Below, piece by piece: positions 24,715 to 64,000 of a stretch of DNA of 64,000 nt; within the stretch, counting starts at the first letter, position 1, and the number at the start of each line of letters is the position of its first letter. A model generated the notes under the pieces. It was not told where the DNA came from. It ran no database searches and worked only from the letters and a program-made list of their open reading frames with translations. The position numbers were made by a program, and so were the translations under genes. This DNA is from Prochilodus magdalenae (lineage: Eukaryota; Chordata; Actinopteri; Characiformes; Prochilodontidae), in contig JAMWET010003424.1 of assembly GCA_024036415.1 (NCBI GenBank), positions 62,001-126,000 of the forward strand, given 5' to 3'.

Positions 24715-25146
24715 CGTGTCACATTATTATGGCCACCAGCTAGGACCCAGAGTAACCACCGTGTGCAGCCACTAGATGGGCTGGGAGTGAATCAGTAAGG
24801 TCCTGGTTAGCCATCACAGGTATCTGGAGCCATGCTGACTACGGTGTATCCCAGAGCTGCTGGAGGGTGCATGGGGGAGGATCTACAGAGTAAACAACTG
24901 GGGTTCAGGTCTGGGGAATTAGGGGACCAGTGTAGTACTTGGAAGTCTCAGTAATGCTCTTGGGAGATTCCATCTGCCATCATGAATGGGTGTGCGTGAT
25001 CAGCAAGGATGGATTCATTCCCAAATCGGTTGAGAGTGCCTTCCACATGGACGAGTGGGCCCAGGGAATGCCACAAATATGTAACTTCCTTCATAAGGTA
25101 CACGCTGTCAAAAGTATAGGAGGTGGTCATAATAATGTGACTCGAC
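24715..25146. mobile_element. Non-autonomous DNA transposon with ~22-bp inverted ends
   Basis: Left end GTGTCACATTATTATGGCC ACC; right end GGTGGTCATAATAATGTGAC TCGAC, which inverted gives GAGTCACATTATTATGACC. The interior encodes no complete transposase. Confidence 0.7.
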
Positions 25147-25219
25147 TATCTATATACAGCCTTTACTAGTGACAGTTCACAAACACAACTGAAAGGTCTT
25201 GCAGAAATGAAAACACACC

Positions 25220-27237
25220 AGCGTTCAGGTTGATTTTCGAACATTTATTTTGTTAGTTGAATTCCTATTGAGGGTGAAGGAAAATGATGGTCACACAAAC
25301 GTTTTTGTGTGTTCTTTTTTTTCTCGCACATGGTTTTCTGAAGTCACAGTGTTTTAGACAATGACAATAAAAACGAGAGAAATTCTTCAAATCTTTACAC
25401 GGAGAAGGAAAGGCAAGGAAATCTAAGGTGGACAGCCACTGCCACACACCTCTCCTTCATTTTCCAAACCGCTTTTCTCATTATCCAACAGCAAATAAAA
25501 GAGCTCAAAGCTCCACCCAATTTGACACCCCCCTCCCCAACCCCCCCCCCCCAAAAAAACAAACTCAGCAACAAATAGATATAATTATATATATTTGCAT
25601 TTATAATATATTTACTCTTTAAAAATATAACTTCAGTCTAGCGACTAACATCTGTACAAACTACAAAAATAAAAATTTGATATAAATAATTCATATGGCA
25701 TGACATAACATTTGAAATAGAACTACAACCCTATGCAGGACCCCCGCCCCCTAGACTTTCTTTTCTGCTACCTCCTACTGTAGATTGCTTGACTTGGTGT
25801 AGTTGGATTGTGTTGTCTCGTAGATTCAGTAGCTAGGTATCGTTCTGTTTCTAGTCCCGTCATAAAAAAGAAAGAAACATGAAGCTGCCACTTAAATCTA
25901 ATATGATTCCCTGGGTTTAACCTGGCAGTGTTATGACCAGTACTGAAAGGCTTTGTCTGAGAGATAAAAGTAGAAAATGAAAAAAAATAAAAAAATCGAA
26001 AACATACTGGCTTGACAGAGGACTCTAAGACCTGACAGTTGCCTGGCGCTACACTGGCCTGACTGAAGCCTACAAGAGCGCTACCTAATCCACCATTGCA
26101 CGGGACTTGCTATGTATCATCCCTAACACAACAGAAGCAAAACGACTAGCTCCCTTTGCACCATCAATACAATTCCCTTTCTGAGCGACATTTTGGGCAC
26201 AGCACTAATTCGCCTAGCAATGAAATCCTGATAAAAGCATTGCGGAAGCATCCTGACAACGTTAAGCTTACTCAATGCACAGCTAAAATCATAACTGTAT
26301 AGAAATGCATCTGCATCTCGCCGCTTCAAGTATTCAAATGTACAGACTGCAAATGACTACAAAACAGAGCAGGTGACTGATACACAGAAGAAAGGTGGAG
26401 CTTATTTGATCCCTAGTTCCACACTGCATGTTCTACTGACCTCAGTTCAGTTCAAAGAGCAAATACAAAACAGTCGTTCTGGAGAACTAAAAATGTGTAG
26501 GACTACAGAAGGAAGCGTGTCCTTCTGAATAAGAACCCCACTGGAGAACATAGAGAAAATTATAATGCCTGCAGTGTAGCATGGAAAGGCACAATGGTTG
26601 CCCTAATGAATGTATGTATATATATAAAGAAAAGAACAGCTTGTACAAGGTGTTAAACGGCAGGACAGTCTCTCTGCAGGTTACAGTGCAATCGAAATGC
26701 AAGGCATTAGCTGGGGGGCTGCATTGTGGAAACGTGTTAATGTACGTTAAAGTTGCAGCCTAATATTGAGGAGGGGGTACTGCATATTTTCAAGGCAAAT
26801 CATCTCAAATCTGATGTGTAGCAGCAAAAAAAAAAAAAAAGAAAAAAGAAAAAAAGAACACTGACCTTTCATTTTCAATAACCTAATATCATTTCACTTC
26901 TCCATTTTTACATATAGCACATTTCTTAATCTATACAAAGGAGGAAGAATCAAAGCCTCCGAATCCTCTTATACCTCTGACTTTACAGAAGAGAATACAC
27001 AAGTTATACAGTACTCTTTTAAATAGTTTTCCCTCTTTTTTTAGTATTAAAATATATATTTTAGAAATGTATATATAATCTTAAAACAAGACCTTTTTTT
27101 TAATATCTTTTAAAATAAATCCTCTCATCTGTGAGGTCTATGTACAGTTCAAAGAGACAGAGTTGGGGCTGCGGACGTCCCGAGACAGCCAGAGATAGAT
27201 TCCAGACAAAGGGATGTGGGAGAAGGGAGGGGGCTGT
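25220..27237 (-). other. ptch2: Probable ptch2 3' UTR
   Basis: About 2 kb downstream of the stop with no supported coding frame, moderately AT-rich and largely free of recognisable transposons. It holds a pure A/G run near 26825-26860 (plus strand) and a C tract near 25540. A minus-strand AATAAA lies at 25244-25249, about 2 kb after the stop; an ATTAAA at 27107-27112 could give a short form. The UTR end is inferred. Confidence 0.5.
25244..25249 (-). terminator. Candidate polyadenylation signal AATAAA for ptch2
   Basis: TTTATT on the plus strand reads AATAAA on the gene strand. It sits just before the recognisable transposon at 24715-25146, consistent with the transcript ending around 25220. 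Confidence 0.45.
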
Positions 27238-58891
<31,654 letters not shown>

Positions 58892-59222
58892 AGTCCACTC
58901 GAGAAGACGAAGCGGCTAGCCAAGAAGTCCGGGCTGAGGATGACCACCGTGGTGACCACCACGACGAGCTGAAACGACGCGTTTTAATCTTCTTCTTCCC
59001 TCGAGCCGAAGTCCCGCGGCACCATCCCAACATCATGCGCCTCAATCCGTGCACGTCCGTCGCTCTTCATTCGTCCCTGCGTCTCTGTATGTGTAAGTCT
59101 GTATGTGTGTGTGTGTAGTGTTAAAGCAGGAGTGGAGCTCCCTTCCTTCGCCGTGCAGGGACCGTTTGCGGCGCGCTGCCTCTCGGCTGAGCCTGAAAAA
59201 GGGGGCCAGAGAGGAGCCTCTC

Positions 59223-59227
59223 ATTGG
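59223..59227 (-). promoter_or_regulatory. CCAAT box
   Basis: ATTGG on the plus strand within TCTCATTGGCCGAGG; reads CCAAT on the gene strand (NF-Y type, GGCCAATGAG). Located 332 bp upstream of the ATG, between it and the GLI site. Confidence 0.5.
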
Positions 59228-59347
59228 CCGAGGAGGGGGGAGAGAGAGAGAGAGAAAGAGGCAAATTACTTCGCGAGCGGCTCCTATTATTAGCTGCTAA
59301 GCAACGGCTCGCCGAGGTGGAGAGAGAGAGGGAGAGAGAGAAGGGGA

Positions 59348-59356
59348 GACCACCCA
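59348..59356 (-). promoter_or_regulatory. Perfect GLI-binding site in the ptch2 promoter
   Basis: GACCACCCA on the plus strand, TGGGTGGTC on the gene strand, identical to the GLI 9-mer consensus. It is 457 bp upstream of the ATG. Patched genes are direct Gli targets and conserved GLI sites are known in their promoters. Confidence 0.7.
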
Positions 59357-59506
59357 GGCAGCGGAGAGAAGAAGGAGGAGGAGGTGGAGGGAGGGAGAGG
59401 GGGAGAGAGGGAGGGGGGAGTGGTGGTTTTTTAGGAGAGGAGCTGCTCTCAGCTCTCAATCGCCTCAGCTCGTAAAGAGCTGTGGGTTCCCATTTATTAA
59501 GCCTTT

Positions 59507-60190
59507 GAGCGCTGGACTGGGATCAGCTTTGGCCTTCGCTAAACTTCTCACCCAGCAGCGCTTTTGGGCTGAGGGAGCCGATCCCGGACCAGCACTTTGA
59601 TTCTGAGACGTCGGGGTCAATTTTTTTTTATAAGTTTATGAGAGCATAGGTGCTGGTCTGGGATCAGCTTTTGCCTCTCTATCCTTCCTTCGTGCAATCT
59701 TTTATGGACTAACGGAGCTGATCGCAGATCATCGCTCTTAATTATTAGACTTGTTTAATTATTAGACTTGTTTAATTATTAGAGTGCTGGTCTGGGGTCA
59801 GTTTTTTCTTCGTTATCTTTCATTCTTGCCATCGTTTATGGACTGGCTGAGCTCTCAATTATTAGTTTTTATTTTGTTTTTGCTGGTCTGGGATCAGTTT
59901 TTGCCTCCATATCTTTCTTATTTGCCTACAGATATGGACAAGCGGAGATGATCCCAGATCATTGCTATTAATAATTAGATTTGTTAAATTTTTGCTGGTC
60001 CTGGATCAGTTTTTGCCTTCCTATCATTCCTACATGTCATTGTTTATAGACCAACAGAGCTGTTTCCAAATCATCACTCTTAATTATTAGAGATGTTTAA
60101 TTATTAGAGTGCTGGTCTGGGGTCAGCTTTTGTCTCCCTATCCTTCCTACATGCCATTATTTATTAAGTAAAGGAGCTGATCCCAGATGC
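59507..60190. repeat. Degenerate tandem repeat upstream of the ptch2 promoter
   Basis: CTGGTCTGGGATCAG or a close variant recurs at about 59513, 59651, 59793, 59882, 59994 and 60111, followed by TTTTGCCT-type and TATCCTTCCT-type blocks. Between these lie GAGCTGATCCCAGATCA-type blocks and AATTATTAG. Units are about 90-140 bp. A further unit is near 60787. Confidence 0.85.
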
Positions 60191-60435
<245 letters not shown>

Positions 60436-61690
60436 TTAAATAGATTCCTAATACTTACATACTCATGTATTGTGTTTGTATAGTTGGTGGTTGGTCTCCA
60501 ATTCTGATCAAGCTTCAGATTGAGAATATGTTGATCTGAGATCAGTATTGAATTAGAGTCTTACCAACTTGCCATTCTATACGGTTTGGGAGATCTGGTC
60601 TTTGATCACCACTTCTTTGCTATTTATCAAGCTTCTGAACTGAGATAAGTTTTCACTTTGCTACTTCTATATTATACTGTAGTGTAAGGACCAAAGGAGT
60701 TGATCTTAGACCATCTTAGACCTCAGGTATCTAACTAAGAGCAAGATTGCGGGTGATATTTATTTATTTATTTATTTATTTATATCCAGCTGGCCTGGAA
60801 TCAGTTTTAGGCCTTTTTCTATCCTTCTCACTTAAATTCTAGGGTCAAGCATATATGCCATCTGTTCATTAGCCTTGGCAGTACGGCATAGGGAGTAAAT
60901 GCTGTATAAGCAATAATCACTGCTAATTAGGAAGTTTGTAAAACTCCAAGAAGATCAATGAGGGAACATGGGCTATACTAAACATCTAAAGGTATTCAGC
61001 ACCTCTTCTAAATAGTCAACTCAGATACTTTAAACTGCACCCACTGCTATTACAGGTGTTCAGTTGTGTATCAACCGCTTCAAGGGTCTGTTAGGTTCCT
61101 GTTAGTACCCTCGATGTCAGAGGAAACATGGGATGAGCAGATGTCTACAAATTAATAGGACATAATGTGTCCCTCTAAAATAGATATTCTTTTATAATGT
61201 TCAGTGATTCTGAGAGATTCTGAGCTTTGTTCTTACTATGCTTTTAAACAGGTCTTTAAACAGTTCTTTAAGGTAAAGGGCTTCTTGAGTTCTTGCTATT
61301 CTGTAGAAAACTGGTCACTAAATAACAAAACTCGAAACCATAAAATAAACACATAACCCCCCCCAATTACCCTGTAGCCTGAATAATCATAGAAAAGCAT
61401 TAAGTGTTATTTTAAAAGCCTTTCAGCGCAGCACCACACATGATGACAAGTGCAGGTAAACCATAGCCATCATTCAGCACTGGTACTTTACACCTGGGGC
61501 CGGATTCCTCAACATACATCTCAGCAGTACATGAGTAAAACCGGAATTCCACTTTATGAAATGGTTCTTTAGATTATTACAACTTGTTACAAACTTAACT
61601 ATATTACAATAACAGATCTCACCGTCAAGGAACAGTTGCACCCAGAAGGAAGTGTTGGATTGCAGTGATAAAGGTTGCCAAGAACAATAA
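60436..61690. other. Upstream intergenic, weak repeat remnants
   Basis: Faint relatives of the GATCxGAGATCAG units at 60520-60550 and 60785-60830, and a (TTTA)n run at 60760-60783. No exon supported. Confidence 0.5.
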
Positions 61691-62110
61691 ATGATGATAC
61701 ATGTAGACTGATATGGGCAATATTTACTGAGCTACACATACAGAAGTAGCGTCTCAGTATGGCATTGGGTCACCATGTTTGCTAACATAGCATGGCAAAT
61801 GTCTCAGCATGGAGTTGTAGAGGTTCCTAATGGTGTCCTGTGATAATCCATCCCATGCAGCTTGAATATTCTCACACAGTTCCTGCAGATTGTGTGGTAG
61901 GGGTGGAGGTGGAGTGACACCCTCCCTTCTGGATGTGTGACAGCTGAAACATTTGAAACTTCAATCATTCGCAGGTCTCATAATGTCAAACATACTCACC
62001 ATCATCCTATTGATTCCTTCTGGGTGTAACTATTTGCGCGACTATTCTTTTGATGACGAATGTATATCACCACAAGCCCTTTTGCATAGAACCAGAAAGA
62101 GTTCTGCTAC
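61690..62110 (-). pseudogene. Tc1-like transposase C-terminal relic
   Basis: Shares GAATATTCTCACACAGTTCC and TGCAGATT with the relic at 2450, and the AAACTTCAATCATT / GATGACGAATGTATA end. The stretch GGCATTGGGTCACCATGTTTG is of the type that encodes the Tc1 transposase C-terminus on the minus strand. The catalytic centre is deleted. Confidence 0.6.
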
Positions 62111-62129
62111 TGGTGCAACGTCAGGTTTG

Positions 62130-62225
62130 TATTAATAGAAGAACCTTTCTTGGTGCTATATAGAACCATTTTCAAAAGGCTTCTATATGGAACCATGTAC
62201 AACACATTCTCCATCTGAATATTAT
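62130..62225. mobile_element. Short 'TATATAGAACC' MITE-like fragment
   Basis: AACCTTTCTTGGTGCTATAT AGAACC and TTCTATATGGAACCATG are the inverted motifs of a small fish MITE family. A related piece (AAGGTTCTTTAGGGAACC) is at 56015-56032 in intron 1's upstream neighbour, intron 2. Confidence 0.45.
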
Positions 62226-62304
62226 ATATATTATATTTCACCATCCAATAGAGCCATTTAAGCATGATGTGTTAGCATATAGAACACATGGTCCTATATT
62301 GTCC

Positions 62305-62405
62305 TATATTGAGGGATATAAATACCTGTGGGGTGTGAGTGATGGGATCCATAGAAAGAGACGAGGTGGTACAGTGCAGTGAAGGTTGTATTCCATGTGT
62401 GGAAA
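62305..62405 (+). mobile_element. Fragment of the Tc1-like relic family
   Basis: AATACCTGTGGGGTGTGAGTG, ATGGGATCCATAGA and the following GTGCAGTGAAGG match copy 3 at 22675-22745. Confidence 0.6.
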
Positions 62406-62420
62406 ATGGATCTAAAAGAC

Positions 62421-62700
62421 AGAAGGCAGGAAACACCATGGACAGGACAGAAGGCAGGAAACACCCTGGACAGGACAGAAGGCAGGAAACACCATGGACA
62501 GGACAGAAGGCAGGAAACACCATGGACAGGACAGAAGGCCGAAAACACCCTGGACAGGACAGAAGGCAGGAAACACCCTGGACAGGACAGAAGGCAGGAA
62601 ACACCATGGACAGGACAGAAGGCCGAAAACACCCTAGACAGGACAGAAGGCAGGAAACACCCTGGACAGGACAGAAGGCAGGAAACACCATGGACAGGAC
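62421..62700. repeat. 28-bp minisatellite, 10 copies
   Basis: Units start every 28 bp from 62421; the core is AGGCAGGAAACACC(A/C)TGG then ACAGGACAGA. Units 5-7 and 8-10 form a repeated 84-bp trimer, each beginning with the GGCCGAAAAC variant and differing at one base. 84 bp is divisible by three, which creates long open frames on both strands; these are not genes. Confidence 0.97.
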
Positions 62701-62885
62701 AGAAGCATCTCCAGTTCACCTGACTGCATGTCTTTGGGTTTTGAGAGGAAACCGGAGCACCCGTAGGAAACCCACATAGACACGAGGAGAATATGCAAGG
62801 ACCCCAGACGTCCCAGCTAATCAAACACAGGCCCTCTTGCTGTGAGGCGACAGCGCTGCCCTCTGCGCCACCGCGCTGCCCCATT
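62701..62885 (+). repeat. Dispersed fish repeat, downstream half
   Basis: TGCATGTCTTTGGGTTTTGA, GAGGAAACCGGAGCACCCG, GGAAACCCACATAGACACG and CTTGCTGTGAGGCGACAGCG are blocks of a common teleost repeat whose upstream half is seen at 11800-11915. Confidence 0.65.
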
Positions 62886-63412
62886 TAAATGACTAGTACA
62901 ACAGATTACTAGACTGCCTTCTGCCTTATTCTGTAAAGTTATCATATCAGAGAAACAAGGTTTTCGTCCGATGGCGATAATACGATGGGAATTCCAAGTC
63001 CAGCATGTTGAATCTGTATATTTGTAAAGCCACTGCAGTGAACCTCGCTCAGCTTTGGATAGTGGGCTCTTAATAACATCCAAGCATCCCACTCAAGCTG
63101 AATGACATCCATAAAGGTCAGAGCACTTCCAACACACACAGCAAAGCCTAACATTGTAATGTCTGTGTTTGTCTTTACAATGTCCAGAAAAAGACAAATG
63201 AAGTAGAGTGAATGAAGGATGGAACATTCCAGACTCTGCTAACGCTTAAACACAGGTACGGCACACCGGACAAACACCAAACGTCCCATTTGGTATTTGT
63301 GTAGTACATGTGCTCTGGGGTTTGGGGGCAAATATTCTCTGACAGCATTTGTTGGGAAATCCAGTAGCACCCTAGCAGACAGCACTCATTTGATCTGAGT
63401 ACTCCAGATCAG
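62886..63412. other. Intergenic, nothing recognised
   Basis: Unique sequence without supported frames. Confidence 0.5.
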
Positions 63413-63413
63413 G

Positions 63414-64000
63414 TAAGTGTAATGTGTTAGTGTACTGTAAGTAGCGTGTTGGTGTACAGTAACTCAGTAAGTGTAATGTGTTAGTGTACTGTAAGTAGCG
63501 TGTTGGTGTACAGTAACTCAGTAAGTGTAATGTGTTAGTGTACTGTAAGTAGTGTGTTGGTGTACAGTAACTCAGTAAGTGTAATGTGTTAGTGTACTGT
63601 AAGTAGCGTGTTGGTGTACAGTAACTCAGTAAGTGTAATGTGTTAGTGTACTGTGAGTAGTGTGTTGGTGTACAGTAACTCAGTAAGTGTAATGAGTTAG
63701 TGTACTGTAAGTAGTGTGTTGGTGTACAGTAACTCAGTAAGTGTAATGTGTTAGTGTACTGTAAGTAGCGTGTTGGTGTACAGTAACTCAGTAAGTGTAA
63801 TGTGTTAGTGTGCTGTAAGTAGTGTGTTGGTGTACAGTAACTCAGTAAGTGTAATGTGTTAGCATACTGTAAGTAGTGTGTTGGTGTGCAGTGACTCAGT
63901 AAGTGTAATGTGTTAGTGTACTGTAAGTAGCGTGTTGGTGGACAGTAACTCGGTAAGTGTAATGTGTTAGTGTAGTGTAAGTAGCGTGTTGGTGTACAGT
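63414..64000. repeat. 54-bp minisatellite, ~11 copies, running off the window
   Basis: Unit begins TAAGTGTAATGTGTTAGTGT and continues to GTACAGTAACTCAG; starts at 63414, 63468 and so on every 54 bp. Few substitutions between copies. Each unit is itself two related ~27-bp halves (GTGTTAGTGTACTGTAAGTA and GTGTTGGTGTACAGTAACT). Confidence 0.97.

Larger units (their letters stand above)
58892..59480 (-). promoter_or_regulatory. ptch2: ptch2 5' UTR and proximal promoter region
   Basis: GC-rich and CpG-containing sequence upstream of the ATG, followed by (GA)n tracts at 59238-59260 and 59320-59410. A CCAAT box reads on the gene strand at 59223-59227. A perfect GLI site lies at 59348-59356. No TATA box was seen. 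The start of transcription cannot be placed from sequence alone. Confidence 0.6.

Noticed and set aside
62294..62884. 196-codon minus-strand and 146-codon plus-strand frames with 28-residue repeats
   Set aside because: They are translations of the 28-bp minisatellite; open frames on both strands follow from the 84-bp period, not from coding.
63414..64000. Regularly spaced 54-bp repeats considered as a CRISPR-like array
   Set aside because: Units are contiguous with no unique spacers, and the genome is vertebrate. It is a minisatellite.

Overview
The window is vertebrate nuclear DNA, almost certainly from a teleost fish. It shows spliced genes with GT-AG introns, dense microsatellites, Tc1-like transposon relics, L2/CR1-type LINE fragments and a SINE-like repeat with a TTGAT-type tail. 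The repeat flavour recalls otophysan fishes (characins, catfishes), but that is a weak inference.

The only gene I can support is a complete patched gene on the minus strand, from the start codon at 58891 to the likely stop at 27238. I could place 22 coding exons with consistent phases and splice sites, giving an open frame of 4311 nt (1436 residues). The protein is a 12-pass RND-family Hedgehog receptor with a sterol-sensing domain. Several stretches match PTCH2 rather than PTCH1: VQVSLYGKSWDLNKIC, TTVQAFTQCDAAGQHIVTILP, GGFDYAHSQRE and [13 protein letters not shown] therefore call it ptch2 (the teleost long-tailed form). Most internal exon lengths equal those I recall for human PTCH1 (193, 190, 70, 92, 122, 148, 132, 156, 126, 119, 143, 281, 138, 143).

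Layout: 1-25.2 kb is intergenic and repeat-rich (LINE relics, Tc1 relics, a SINE nested in a Tc1 relic, a degenerate repeat cluster at 14.3-16.6 kb, a long purine tract at 21.2-22.05 kb). 25.2-27.24 kb is the probable 3' UTR. 27.2-58.9 kb is ptch2; its largest introns are 2 (10.5 kb), 19 (4.4 kb), 5 (2.8 kb) and 1 (2.4 kb). 58.9-59.5 kb is the 5' UTR/promoter, with a CCAAT box and a perfect GLI site. 59.5-64 kb is upstream repeats: a degenerate tandem repeat, AT/CA microsatellites, a 28-bp minisatellite and a 54-bp minisatellite that runs off the end.

The most interesting regulatory signal is five perfect 9-mer GLI motifs (GACCACCCA on the plus strand), about ten times chance and all in one orientation: promoter, intron 2, intron 12, and two downstream. 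This fits the known feedback in which Hedgehog signalling through Gli induces patched. No RNA gene, CRISPR array or prokaryotic-type system was seen.
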